A DNA stretch of 64,000 nt from positions 186,001 through 250,000 of the forward strand of contig CAWBYD010000004.1 of assembly GCA_963792915.1 (NCBI GenBank), given 5' to 3'. Source of the stretch: Solirubrobacter sp963792915 (GTDB lineage: Bacteria; Actinomycetota; Thermoleophilia; Solirubrobacterales; Solirubrobacteraceae). The notes beneath the pieces are model-generated. The model had not been told where the DNA came from and did not search any database. It was given only the letters and a program-made list of their open reading frames with translations. The position numbers and the translations under genes were made by a program. Below are positions 27,937-36,572 of the stretch, one piece after another; position 1 is the stretch's first letter, and each line of letters opens with the position of its first letter.

Positions 27937-29118
27937 CTACGTTACGGCGATCACGGTCCGGCGCCTTACGGCTGCCACGACTGCTGACCCGGCGGCGAAC
28001 GCGGCGGCGACCAGGAACGCGGTCCGCCAGCCCGGACCCTCCACCAGCACGCCCGAGAGCGCGGCGCCGACGGCGATCCCGCCCACGAACGCGGTGATCG
28101 GCCACGTGTAGGCCTCGGTGCGCATGCCCGGCGGCGCGACGCCGCCGACCAGCTCGTTGCGGGTGGCCAGCAGCGGCGCGATGCAGCAGCCGGCCGGGAG
28201 CACCAGCACCGCCATCGCGGCCACCGACGGCGCGGCGGCCAGCGGCAGCAGCGTGAGCGGAAGCAGCGCGGAGACCAGCAGGTGCGTGCTCTGCAGGCCG
28301 CGGCGGCGCGGGAGCGCGCCGTAGAGCAGCCCGCCGATCCCGCTGCCCAGGCTCCACAGCGCGAGCAGCACGCCGGCCATCGCGGGGGCGTGCTCGGCGC
28401 GGCTGAAGGCCGGGATCCCGACCTCGAGGATGCCCAGGCCGGCGCCGGCCGGGAACGAGGCGATGACCAGCGTCCGCACGCCCGGCGACGCGAGCGCACC
28501 CAGCCAGTGGCGCTCGCCCGCCTGCGGCACGTCGACGTGGCGCGTGGCGGGGAGCGCCGTGAACACGCTCGTGCCGATCACCACGGCGAGCGCCGAGACG
28601 ATCAGCGCGCCCGCGGGCGCGGCCAGTGCCGCGATCGCCGCGGTCAGCAGCGGGCCGGTGATGAAGACCAGCTCGATCATCGTGCTGTCCAGCGCGTACG
28701 CCGGCTGGAGCAGGCGGTCCGGGAGCAGCTCGCTCCACAGGCTGCGCAGCACGGACGAGGTGGGCGGGATCGCGAAGCCGGCGACGAAGCCGCAGGCGCC
28801 CAGCGCGACCGTCGGTGCGCCGAGCTGCGCGAAGCCGACGATCGCGCCCAGCGCGAGCGCGTGCACGAACGCGAGCGGGACCAGCACGCGGCGTGCGCCG
28901 AGGCGGTCCACCAGGCGGCCCTGGACCGGCGCGCCGACGCCCGAGCCCGCGGACAGCATCCCCGCCACCGCGCCGGCGACGGCGTAGGAGCCGGTCTTGT
29001 CGCGCAGGAAGAGCACGATCGCGAGCGCGTTGATGCCGACCGGGAAGCGCGCGAGCAGGCTCGACGCGACGAGCGCGCCGACCTGCGGCGCGCGCAGGAT
29101 CTCGAGGTAGCGCCTCAC
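27937..29118 (-). CDS. MFS transporter
   Basis: 393 residues with twelve hydrophobic segments. The loop after helix 2 reads PVQGRLVDRLGARRVLVP, a variant of MFS motif A. The GTG start at 29118 overlaps the UDG stop (GTGA), and Lhr follows after five bases, so it is the middle gene of the operon. Its substrate is unknown; the long pattern ITGPLLTAAIAALAAPAGAL resembles drug-efflux members. Its position between two DNA-repair genes is odd and may just reflect operon assembly. Confidence 0.88.
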   Translation of the reverse strand: MRRYLEILRAPQVGALVASSLLARFPVGINALAIVLFLRDKTGSYAVAGAVAGMLSAGSGVGAPVQGRLVDRLGARRVLVPLAFVHALALGAIVGFAQLGAPTVALGACGFVAGFAIPPTSSVLRSLWSELLPDRLLQPAYALDSTMIELVFITGPLLTAAIAALAAPAGALIVSALAVVIGTSVFTALPATRHVDVPQAGERHWLGALASPGVRTLVIASFPAGAGLGILEVGIPAFSRAEHAPAMAGVLLALWSLGSGIGGLLYGALPRRRGLQSTHLLVSALLPLTLLPLAAAPSVAAMAVLVLPAGCCIAPLLATRNELVGGVAPPGMRTEAYTWPITAFVGGIAVGAALSGVLVEGPGWRTAFLVAAAFAAGSAVVAAVRRRTVIAVT

Positions 29119-29798
29119 TCGCCCCAGGCGAGCGACTTGGCCTGGCTGAGCACGCCGTCCATCATCGCGGGCGTCAGCTTGCCCGTGAACGTGTTCTGCT
29201 GGCTGGGGTGAAAGCAGCCCAGCAGCGGCCACGGCGCGCCCTCGGCGACCATGCCGTGGCCGAACTTGGGCTTCGGCCGCGCGACCTCGCCGCCCAGCGC
29301 CGCGCGCAGCCGCAGCGCGCTCTCCCAGGCGAACCCGCCGAGCGCGAGGACGACGTGCAGGTCGCCGAGCAGCGCGACCTCGCGCTCCAGCCAGTCCGCG
29401 CAGTGCGCGCGTTCCGCGGGCGTCGGGAGGTTGGCCGGCGGCGCGCAGCGCACCGCCGCGACGACGTAGGCGCCGGTCAGCGCGAGGCCGTCGTCGCGGT
29501 GCACGGACTCCGGCTGGTTGGACAGCCCGGCGCGGTACAGCGCCGCGAACAGGAAATCGCCCGAGCGGTCGCCGGTGAAGATCCGCCCGGTCCGGTTGCC
29601 GCCGTGCGCTGCTGGGGCGAGCCCCAGGATCAGCACCCGCGCCTCGGGGTCGCCGAAGCCCTGCAGCGGCCGGGCCCAGTACGTCTCGTCGCGGAACGCG
29701 GCCCGTTTCTCGCGCGCCACGCGCTCGCGCCACTCGACCAGGCGGGGGCAGCGGCGGCAGTCGAGGACCGCGTCATTGAGGGCGCTCAGCGCGGTCAC
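29115..29798 (-). CDS. Uracil-DNA glycosylase, family 4/5 (UDGb-like)
   Basis: 227 residues from GTG 29798. Motif A is LGLAPAAHGGNRTGRIFTGD (residues 58-77); the AHGGN form, without the catalytic Asp of family 1, is typical of family 5 (UDGb). Four cysteines at 14, 17, 118 and 133 are spaced as Fe-S cluster ligands. The late motif CFHPSQQNTFTGKLT supplies the conserved histidine. It excises uracil and deaminated bases from DNA. It is the first gene of an operon with MFS and lhr. Longer upstream frames exist but have no family similarity. Confidence 0.92.
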   Translation of the reverse strand: MTALSALNDAVLDCRRCPRLVEWRERVAREKRAAFRDETYWARPLQGFGDPEARVLILGLAPAAHGGNRTGRIFTGDRSGDFLFAALYRAGLSNQPESVHRDDGLALTGAYVVAAVRCAPPANLPTPAERAHCADWLEREVALLGDLHVVLALGGFAWESALRLRAALGGEVARPKPKFGHGMVAEGAPWPLLGCFHPSQQNTFTGKLTPAMMDGVLSQAKSLAWGE

Positions 29799-29838
29799 GG
29801 CCGCACGGATCGTAGTGACGGCTACGCTCTCACCAGCG

Positions 29839-30243
29839 ATGCGCCGCATCCTCCTCGCCACTGTGCTCCTCGCGCTGCCGCTGAGCGCCTGCGCGGGCGC
29901 CGCGCCGCGCGCTTCGAGCAAGTTCAAGGGCGAGCAGGCCAACGTCGCGAAGGTCGTCGACGACCTCGCCGCGGCCGGCCGCAAGCGCGACGCCAAGACG
30001 ATCTGCAACGACATCCTGTCCAAGCAGCTGGTGGCCGAGCTCAAGTCCGCGGGCGGCGACTGCCAGGCCGAGATGAAGCGCGCGATCGAGGACGCCAGCG
30101 ACTACGACCTGCAGGTCCGCAGCGTCAGCGTCACGGGGAACACGGCGACCGCCCAGGTCCGCCAGGGCGACGCCGGGCAGGTCGCGACGTTCACGTTCGT
30201 CAAAGAGGCGGGCGGCTGGCGCGCGAGCGCGCTCGGCGGCTAA
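29839..30243 (+). CDS. Small putative lipoprotein
   Basis: 134 residues. The signal peptide ends in a lipobox LSAC with C18, so the mature protein is probably lipid-anchored on the outer face of the membrane. The rest looks like a small NTF2-like or DUF4878-type fold, with helices AKVVDDLAAAGRKRDAKTIC and strands VRSVSVTGNTATAQVRQ and ATFTFVKEAGGWRAS. Two further cysteines may form a disulfide. Function unknown. It is divergent from the UDG operon with a 40-base gap. Confidence 0.75.
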   Translation: MRRILLATVLLALPLSACAGAAPRASSKFKGEQANVAKVVDDLAAAGRKRDAKTICNDILSKQLVAELKSAGGDCQAEMKRAIEDASDYDLQVRSVSVTGNTATAQVRQGDAGQVATFTFVKEAGGWRASALGG

Positions 30244-30650
30244 CGCTTCGAGTAGACCTCCTGCCCGGTCTCGAACGAGTAGCGCGAGAGTTCGGGCGCC
30301 CAGCGACGCAGCGGCTCGGTGCTCGTCGTCTCGCCGTGCTGGGCCGCGGCCACGAACGCGCCGAGCGGGCCGTCTGACTCGAACGTGAGCAGGAACCCCG
30401 ACGCGTCGCCCGCTCAGCACGGTCAGGATGTTCAGCACGGCCTGGTAGTCGGGCATGTCGGGCCCGCGCGCAGCGAGGAACGCGTCGAGCTCGCCCGACT
30501 CCTCGTCGAGCCGGGCGCGCGCCAGCGGGTAGAGGTTCGTGAGCTTCTTGACCGCGCGCGGGGTTCGCAACTCGCTCGCGACGATTGCCGCGAAGTCGCG
30601 CTCGGGCGAGGTCAGCCGTCGCGTCGAGCAGCTCGGCGCCGTTACTCGTC
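30240..30650 (-). pseudogene. KAP-like P-loop NTPase fragment, frameshifted
   Basis: One minus-strand frame gives FAAIVASELRTPRAVKKLTN and LYPLARARLDEESGELDAFL, then DMPDYQAVLNILTVL, which resembles the C-terminal helical part of KAP-type NTPases (the TPRAVKRLxNLYR pattern). At about 30405-30415 the frame slips and continues as FLLTFESDGPLGAFVAAAQH and ELSRYSFETGQEVYSKR to TAG at 30240-30242. No Walker A or B is present upstream; that part is gone. It is a double-damaged remnant: 5' deletion and frameshift. From about 30650 to 30815 nothing convincing is coded. Confidence 0.65.
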
Positions 30651-30815
30651 GGGATGCAGGGCGAGCAGCATCGCCGCGATGCCGCGGGCGGTCACCGTCC
30701 CGGAGAGCCGCCCGCGCACCGACTCGACGGACGCGGAGAAGTGGGTGGCGACGGCGCTCACCGGCCGACCCCAACCGACCGATGAGTTCGCGGATCGGGC
30801 AGCGTTACACCCGCC

Positions 30816-31568
30816 ATGCTGCTCGAAGACAAGACCGCACTGATCTACGGCGCCGGCGGCTCGATCGGCTCCGCCGTCGCCCGCACCTTCGCCCGCGAGG
30901 GCGCGACCGTGCACCTGATCGGCCACACGCGCGCGCCGCTCGAAGCGCTCGCAACGACGATCCCGGGCGCTCAGGTCGCCGTGCTGGACGCGCTCGACGA
31001 GGCGGCGGTCGATGCCCATGCCGCCACGCTGGAGCGCATCGACATCTCGTTCAACCTGATCTCCCGCGGCGACCGCCAGGGCACGCCGCTGGTCGACATG
31101 AGCGCCCAGGACCTCCTGCGGCCGGTCACCAACGGGCTGCTCACGAGCTTCTACACGGCGCGCGCGGCCGTGCGCGGGATGCGCGACGGGGGCGTGATCC
31201 TGCACCTCACGAGCGGCTCGTCGCGCGGCGCCCAGGCGGGGATGGGCGGGACCGGCCCGGCGGACGCCGCCAGCGAGGCGTTCATGCGCTACCTGGCGGC
31301 CGAGACCGGGCCGCAGGGCGTGCGGGTGGTGGGGATCCACACCGCCGCCGTCGCCGAGACGCTGACGAGCGAGAAGATCGCGCGCACGCTCGGCATCCCC
31401 GAGGGCCCGCCGATCGAGATGGTGCTCGCCGGCGTCGCGCAGGCCACGATGCTCAAGCGGGCGCCCGCGCTGGAGCAGATCGCCGAGACCGCGGCGTTCC
31501 TCGCGTCCGATCGCGCCGGCGCGATCACCGGCACGATCGTCAACGCGACCTGCGGGCTGGTCTCCTAG
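30816..31568 (+). CDS. SDR-family protein without the Tyr-Lys catalytic pair
   Basis: 250 residues of Rossmann fold with TALIYGAGGSIGSAVARTFA as dinucleotide motif and ITGTIVNATCG near the end, as in classical short-chain dehydrogenases. The catalytic helix, however, reads GGTGPADAASEAFMRYLAAE, so the YxxxK positions are occupied by Thr and Asp. The serine three strands earlier (LTSGSSRG) is kept. It is therefore unlikely to be a normal dehydrogenase and may bind a nucleotide for another purpose. It stands alone between gene debris and the convergent rml operon. Confidence 0.82.
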   Translation: MLLEDKTALIYGAGGSIGSAVARTFAREGATVHLIGHTRAPLEALATTIPGAQVAVLDALDEAAVDAHAATLERIDISFNLISRGDRQGTPLVDMSAQDLLRPVTNGLLTSFYTARAAVRGMRDGGVILHLTSGSSRGAQAGMGGTGPADAASEAFMRYLAAETGPQGVRVVGIHTAAVAETLTSEKIARTLGIPEGPPIEMVLAGVAQATMLKRAPALEQIAETAAFLASDRAGAITGTIVNATCGLVS

Positions 31569-31614
31569 TGGACGCGTCCACAAGTACGACGTATTCCGGC
31601 GGGCCCGGCCCGCC
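31568..31614. terminator. Palindromes between convergent genes
   Basis: GTGGACGCGTCCAC (31568-31581) is a perfect 14-base palindrome that begins on the last base of the SDR stop codon. GGCGGGC, three bases, GCCCGCC follows at 31598-31614. They lie between the convergent SDR and rmlB genes and may act as a bidirectional terminator, though no T-run is present. Confidence 0.45.
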
Positions 31615-31728
31615 GCTGCCGGGCGGCGGCCGCCGCACACGTACCACCAGGATGCGAGCGGCGTCCGCCGCAGGCAGCGACGACCCGTGCATTCGCCGGG
31701 TTATACGCCGTACTTCCGGACACGCCCA

Positions 31729-32715
31729 CTAGCCCAGGCTCTTGCCGTACTGGCGCTCGTAGTAGGCGCGGTACTCGCCGGAGCGGATCGGCTCCCACCA
31801 CGCGGCGTTGTCGCGGTACCAGGAGACGGTCCGCTCCAGGCCCTCGGCGAAGCGGACCTGCGCCTGCCAGCCGAGCCCTTTGACCTTCTCGGAGCCGAGC
31901 GAGTAGCGGCGGTCGTGGCCGGGCCGGTCGGTGACGTACTCGATCAGCGACTCGTCGGCGCCGGTGTAGGAGATGATGCGCTGGACGACCTCGAGGTTCG
32001 GCGCCTCGTCGGGACCGCCGACGTTGTAGACCTCGCCGGGCACGCCGCGCTCGAGCACGGTGCCGATCCCGCGGCCGAAGTCCTCCACGTAGATCCAGTT
32101 GCGCACCTGCTGGCCGTCGCCGTAGACCGGCAGCGCGTCCCCGTGCAGCGCGTTGAGCACCATCAGCGGGATCAGCTTCTCCGGGTACTGGTAGGGCCCG
32201 TAGTTGTTCGAGCCGCGGCAGATCAGCGCCTCGAGCCCGAACGTGTGGTGATAGGAGGCGACCAGCAGGTCGGCGCCGGCCTTGCTCGCGCTGTAGGGCG
32301 AGGACGGCGCGAGCGGCGAGGACTCGGTGAACGAGCCCTCCTCGATCGACCCGTAGACCTCGTCGGTCGAGACCTGGACGTAGCGCAGCCCGGCGGCGCG
32401 CGCCGCCTCGAGCAGCACGTAGGTCCCCATCGCGTGCGTCGTGATGAACGCCTCGGGCTCGGAGATCGAGCGGTCCACGTGCGTCTCGGCGGCGAAGTTG
32501 ACGATCGCGTCCACGCCCGCCGACGCCTCCGCTACGGCCTCCGGATCCTCGATCCCGCCGACGATCAGCGGCACGTCGAGGTCGGCCAGGTTCTCGCGCC
32601 GCCCGGCATACGTGAGCTTGTCGAGCACGACGACGTCGTCACCGTGGTCGCGGGTGCGGATGCGGACGAAGTTGGAGCCGATGAACCCGGCCCCGCCGCA
32701 GACGAGCAGCTTCAT
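31729..32715 (-). CDS. rfbB: dTDP-glucose 4,6-dehydratase
   Basis: 328 residues. The NAD motif GGAGFIG is at 7-13, the catalytic TDE at 117-119 (QVSTDEVYG), and Y141-x3-K145 in PYSASKAGAD. The segment YGPYQYPEKLIPL and VRNWIYVEDF are diagnostic for RmlB. It converts dTDP-glucose to dTDP-4-keto-6-deoxyglucose, the second step to dTDP-L-rhamnose and other deoxysugars. The ATG overlaps the rfbD stop. The first-step enzyme is encoded at 43.3 kb. No RmlC epimerase gene is in the window. Confidence 0.96.
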   Translation of the reverse strand: MKLLVCGGAGFIGSNFVRIRTRDHGDDVVVLDKLTYAGRRENLADLDVPLIVGGIEDPEAVAEASAGVDAIVNFAAETHVDRSISEPEAFITTHAMGTYVLLEAARAAGLRYVQVSTDEVYGSIEEGSFTESSPLAPSSPYSASKAGADLLVASYHHTFGLEALICRGSNNYGPYQYPEKLIPLMVLNALHGDALPVYGDGQQVRNWIYVEDFGRGIGTVLERGVPGEVYNVGGPDEAPNLEVVQRIISYTGADESLIEYVTDRPGHDRRYSLGSEKVKGLGWQAQVRFAEGLERTVSWYRDNAAWWEPIRSGEYRAYYERQYGKSLG

Positions 32716-33554
32716 GCCAGTACCTCTCGGGCGGCTAGATGGGCGATCAGGCCGTCCCGCCACGCCGGCAGGACCGGCGCGTCGGAGCGGGTGGAGAGCA
32801 GGACGGAGTACGCGGGGCGGGGAGCGGGGCGGCCGAGGTCGGCGCTCGCGCCGCGCTGGACGGTGACCTGCAGGCCGGCGCGCGCGAACGTCTCGCTCGC
32901 CAGGTCCCACCAGCTGCAGGAGCCGCCGCCGGTCACGTGCAGGACGCCCAGCGTACGCGCGTCGGCGATCGCGACCAGCGCCTGCGCGAGATGCCCGGTG
33001 TAGGTCGGGGAGCCGATCTGGTCGTCGACCACGGTCACCGTGTCGCGCTCGGCGCCGAGGCGCAACATCGTGTCGACGAAGTTCTTGCCGTGCGGGCCGA
33101 AGACCCAGGCCGTGCGGACGATCGCGTGCGACGACGGCGCGGCGTCGGCGACGGCGATCTCGCCCGCGAGCTTGGAGCGCCCGTACGCGCCGATCGGGCC
33201 CGTCGCGGCGTCCTCGCGATAGGGCTCGGTGGCGTCACCGGCGAAGACGTAGTCGGTCGAGACGTGCACGACGTGCGCTCCGGCCTCGGCGGCGGCGGCC
33301 GCGACGTGGCCCGCGCCATCGCCATTGACGAGCGTGGCGGCGGCCTCCGCGCTCTCGGCCCCGTCCACGTCGGTCCAGCCGGCGCAGTTGATCACGGCGT
33401 TCGGGCGGATGTCGCGGACCGCGGCGCGCACGGCGTCGGCGTCGGCGATGTCCAGGTCGGCGCGCGCGAGCGCGACGACGTCGTGGGCCACGGCGGCAGC
33501 GGACACGACGTCCGTGCCGAGCATGCCCGCCGCGCCCGTCACAAGAAGGCGCAT
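32712..33554 (-). CDS. rfbD: dTDP-4-dehydrorhamnose reductase
   Basis: 280 residues. GAAGMLG at 7-13 binds NADPH, HVSTDYVFAGD and Y124-x3-K128 (GAYGRSKLAGE) form the catalytic site, and RTAWVFGPHGKNFV and TVVDDQIGSPTYTGHLA are typical of RmlD. It makes dTDP-L-rhamnose from the 4-keto sugar, for cell-wall polysaccharide or glycolipids. Its stop overlaps rfbB. The PucR-like regulator gene ends only five bases before its start, so they may share a transcript. Confidence 0.95.
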   Translation of the reverse strand: MRLLVTGAAGMLGTDVVSAAAVAHDVVALARADLDIADADAVRAAVRDIRPNAVINCAGWTDVDGAESAEAAATLVNGDGAGHVAAAAAEAGAHVVHVSTDYVFAGDATEPYREDAATGPIGAYGRSKLAGEIAVADAAPSSHAIVRTAWVFGPHGKNFVDTMLRLGAERDTVTVVDDQIGSPTYTGHLAQALVAIADARTLGVLHVTGGGSCSWWDLASETFARAGLQVTVQRGASADLGRPAPRPAYSVLLSTRSDAPVLPAWRDGLIAHLAAREVLA

Positions 33555-33559
33555 GGTCC

Positions 33560-34843
33560 CTATGAATAGCGAACGGCGTCGGCCGCGCGCAGGGCCAGCG
33601 CGAGCTCGAAGCGCGTGTCGGGATCCTCGAGCCGCGCGCCGAACAGCTCGCGCAGCTGCTTGAGCCGGTAGCGGACGGTCTGCGGATGGACCTCGAGCGC
33701 CGCCGCCACCGCCTGCACCTGCCCGGGCCGGTCCAGCCACGCGCGCAGCGTCGCCACGAGCCGTTCGCGCGCCGCCGCCCCCAGCCCGTCGAGCGGCGCC
33801 AGCCGGGTGCGCGCGAGGTCGGCGGCCAGCGCCGGCTCAGCCGCGAGCAGCAGCGCCGGCAGGTGCTCGTCGGCGACGACGAGCCGCGACGAAGACTGGA
33901 CGGTCGAGGAGGGCGACGACTCGCCGGTGGACCGGGCGACAACCCCGCCGGGCGGCGGGGTCCCGTCGAGGCGGCCCTGCTCGGCGAGCCGGAACGCGGC
34001 GGCGGCGCGGCGGACGCTCGCGGCGGCCTCGGTCCACGGCACGGCGGGGCCGAGCGCGGCACGCTCGCCGGCCAGCGCGTTCTCCAGCGCGCGCCGGCGG
34101 CCGGGGCCGTCGGGGTCGGACATCATCACGACCGCGAGCCCGCCGACCGCGGCGCCGACGGCGTCCGCGCCCAGGCGCCGCGCGAGCGCGGCCGCGATCT
34201 CGTCGGCGACGTCCGCGCCGTCGCCCTGCTGCTCGATCTCGGCCGCGACGATCGCGGCCACCATGCGCGGCAGCGCCCACGCCGCGGTCAGCGCCGCCGT
34301 GCGGACCGCCTCCGCCGGCGGCGGCGGCTCCTGCGCGAGCAGCCGCACGAGATCCTGGCGACGGCGCTGGCTCTCGCCCGCCGCGGCGGACTGGGCCTCG
34401 GCGTAGCCCGCGGCCGACTCCGCCGAGATCTCGTCGATGTAGGAGAAGATCGCCTCGCCGAGGTCGTAGAGCGCGTCGGGCGGGAAGCCCGCGCGCGTGC
34501 CGGCCTCGACGAAGCGCCGCCACGCGAGCCGCGCGCCCACCCGGTAGGCCGCCAGCAGCGCGTCCAGCGAGCGGCCGGCGTGGAACTCCCCGCGGCCCAG
34601 CCGCACGTACGTCTCGCGCGCGCGGCGCGTGCCGCCAGTGCTGCCCATCAGCAGATCGACGAAGCGGTTGAGCGCGACCTGCACGCCGACGCGCACCGTC
34701 TGCCCGAACGCGCCCTCCATCGGGCGCGCGTAGTCCGGCACCTCTGCCGAGATCGCCTCGACGATGTCGTCGGCCAGCCCCGGGAGCACGGGGCGCAGGG
34801 CATCCGCAGCCTCGGGCGAGAGCGTCGCGGCCGCCATTGTCAT
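33560..34843 (-). CDS. PucR-type transcriptional regulator
   Basis: 427 residues. The C-terminal helix-turn-helix is of PucR type, AALEVHPQTVRYRLKQLREL followed by DPDTRFELALALRA. The N-terminal 200 residues are a helical sensor-like domain found in many actinobacterial PucR proteins (RETYVRLGRGEFHAGRSLD), and the middle part is a degenerate GGDEF-like domain. Ligand and target are unknown. It is directly upstream of rfbD-rfbB (five-base gap), so it may only be co-transcribed rather than the rhamnose regulator. It is divergent from the desaturase gene at 34921. Confidence 0.85.
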   Translation of the reverse strand: MTMAAATLSPEAADALRPVLPGLADDIVEAISAEVPDYARPMEGAFGQTVRVGVQVALNRFVDLLMGSTGGTRRARETYVRLGRGEFHAGRSLDALLAAYRVGARLAWRRFVEAGTRAGFPPDALYDLGEAIFSYIDEISAESAAGYAEAQSAAAGESQRRRQDLVRLLAQEPPPPAEAVRTAALTAAWALPRMVAAIVAAEIEQQGDGADVADEIAAALARRLGADAVGAAVGGLAVVMMSDPDGPGRRRALENALAGERAALGPAVPWTEAAASVRRAAAAFRLAEQGRLDGTPPPGGVVARSTGESSPSSTVQSSSRLVVADEHLPALLLAAEPALAADLARTRLAPLDGLGAAARERLVATLRAWLDRPGQVQAVAAALEVHPQTVRYRLKQLRELFGARLEDPDTRFELALALRAADAVRYS

Positions 34844-34920
34844 GAGGCTACAAGAATCCCCTCGCCCGGGTGTCGCGGAGCGCGAGAATCCGGGGCCCGA
34901 TCGGGGTAAAACCCACGGTC

Positions 34921-35799
34921 GTGTCGCGCACCCACCAGTTCCTCAACCTCACCGGCGTCGTGCTGCCGTTTCTCGGCGTCCTGGCGGCGCTGCTCCTGCT
35001 CTGGGACAGCTGGGTGGACTGGACGTCGCTCGCCGTCATGGCGCTGATGTACGTGCTGACCGCGCTCGGCGTCACGCTCGGCTTCCACCGCCTGCTGACG
35101 CATCGCTCGTTCCAGACCTACAAGCCGGTCCAGTACGTCGTCGCCGCGCTCGGCTCGATGGCGGTGCAGGGCCCGGTGATGTCGTGGGTCGCCGACCACC
35201 GCATGCACCACGCGCACACCGACCAGGACGGCGACCCGCACTCCCCGCACGGTCACGGCAGCGGCCTCAGGGGCGCCGTCGCCGGCCTCTGGTACGCGCA
35301 CATGGGCTGGCTGTTCGAGCGCTCGGGCATGAGCGAGCACAATCGCTACGCCAAGGATCTCTACGAGGACCGCGGTATGCGCTTCATCCACGGCAGCTTC
35401 GGGCTGTGGGTGACGGTCGGGATCGCGTTCCCCGCGCTGCTCGGCTTCGCGTTCACCGGGACGCTGCGCGGGACGGCCGAGGCGGCGCTGTGGGGCGGCC
35501 CGGTGCGGATCTTCCTGCTGCACCACGTCACCTGGTCGATCAACTCGGTCTGCCACTTCTTCGGCCGCCGGCGTTTCGCGGTCGACGACCACTCGACCAA
35601 CGTGTTCGTGCTCTCGCTGCTCTCGATGGGCGAGTCGTGGCATCACAACCACCATGCGTTCCCGCGCTCGGCGTTCCACGGTTTGCGGGGTTGGGAGATC
35701 GATCCGACGGGCTGGGTGATTCGCGGGATGCGCGCGGTGAAGCTCGCCTGGAACGTCGTGGAGATCACTCCGGAGCGCCAGCGCGAGAAACTCGCTTAG
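34921..35799 (+). CDS. Acyl-CoA / fatty-acid delta-9-type desaturase
   Basis: 292 residues from GTG 34921. The three histidine boxes of membrane desaturases are complete: HRLLTH at 56-61, HRMHHAH at 93-99 and HHNHH near residue 240, with the extra NSVCHFFG in between. Four membrane segments are arranged in two pairs around the boxes. It introduces a double bond into acyl chains with oxygen and an electron donor, adjusting membrane fluidity. No ferredoxin or reductase gene is adjacent. The DeoR-MFS pair follows after a 32-base gap that contains a direct repeat. Confidence 0.93.
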   Translation: MSRTHQFLNLTGVVLPFLGVLAALLLLWDSWVDWTSLAVMALMYVLTALGVTLGFHRLLTHRSFQTYKPVQYVVAALGSMAVQGPVMSWVADHRMHHAHTDQDGDPHSPHGHGSGLRGAVAGLWYAHMGWLFERSGMSEHNRYAKDLYEDRGMRFIHGSFGLWVTVGIAFPALLGFAFTGTLRGTAEAALWGGPVRIFLLHHVTWSINSVCHFFGRRRFAVDDHSTNVFVLSLLSMGESWHHNHHAFPRSAFHGLRGWEIDPTGWVIRGMRAVKLAWNVVEITPERQREKLA

Positions 35800-35800
35800 A

Positions 35801-35827
35801 AACCCGCAGAAACCCGCTATAACCCGC
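35801..35827 (+). repeat. Three direct AACCCGC repeats at 10-base spacing
   Basis: AACCCGC starts at 35801, 35811 and 35821, exactly one helical turn apart. The set fills the short gap between the desaturase stop and the deoR ATG at 35832 and is a candidate operator for the DeoR-family protein. TATAAC at 35818-35823 could be a -10 box within it. Confidence 0.6.
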
Positions 35828-35831
35828 AGGG

Positions 35832-36572
35832 ATGCTTACTGCGGAACGGCGACGCGAGATCCTCGGGCGGCTCGACCGCCACGGCAAGGTCGTCGCGTCG
35901 CAGCTGGTGGCCGACCTCGGCGTCTCCGAGGACACGATCCGGCGCGACCTGCGCGAGCTGGCCGACCAGGGCCTGCTCCAGCGCGTGCACGGCGGCGCGC
36001 TGCCGCCGGCGGTGCACCAGGGCCCGTTCGCGCGCCGGCTGGAGCTCGAGCCGGAGCGCAAGGCCGCGCTGGCCTCCGCCGCGCTGCCGCTGCTGGCGGG
36101 CGCGCGTGTGATCGTGCTCGACGGCGGCACGACCTCGCTCGAGCTGGCGCGCCTGCTCCCGGCCGACTACGACGGCACGATCGTCACGAACTCGCCGCCG
36201 ATCGCGGTCGCGCTCGCGGCGCACCCGCGCGCCGAGGTCGTGCTGATCGGCGGGCAGCTCCTCAAGGAGGGTCAGGTCGCGGTCGGGGCCGCGGCGGTCG
36301 ACGCCCTGCGCGCGATCCGCGCCGACGTCTGCGTGCTCGGCGTCTGCTCGCTGCATCCCGAGATCGGCGTCACCGCCTTCGTGCACGAGGAGGCGCACGT
36401 CAAGCGCGCGATGGTCGCGTCCGCGGCCGTGGTGATCGCGCTCGCGACCGCCGACAAGCTCGGCACCGCGGCGCCGTGGGTCGTCGCGCCGATGGCGGAG
36501 GTCGACCACCTGGTCACCGACGGCGACGGCGCGCCGTTCGTGGTGGCCGGCGTCGACGTGGTGGCGGCATGA
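35832..36572 (+). CDS. DeoR-family transcriptional regulator
   Basis: 246 residues. The N-terminal helix-turn-helix is the DeoR signature: RRREILGRLDRHGKVVASQL followed by GVSEDTIRRDLRELADQGLL and RVHGGALPP. The C-terminal sugar-phosphate sensor domain is present with LDGGTTSLELARLLP and IVTNSPPIAVALA, and KRAMVASAAVVIALATADKLG. It probably represses a sugar-related operon and responds to a phosphorylated sugar. It overlaps the MFS gene (ATGA), and the triple repeat just upstream may be its own operator. Confidence 0.92.
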   Translation: MLTAERRREILGRLDRHGKVVASQLVADLGVSEDTIRRDLRELADQGLLQRVHGGALPPAVHQGPFARRLELEPERKAALASAALPLLAGARVIVLDGGTTSLELARLLPADYDGTIVTNSPPIAVALAAHPRAEVVLIGGQLLKEGQVAVGAAAVDALRAIRADVCVLGVCSLHPEIGVTAFVHEEAHVKRAMVASAAVVIALATADKLGTAAPWVVAPMAEVDHLVTDGDGAPFVVAGVDVVAA

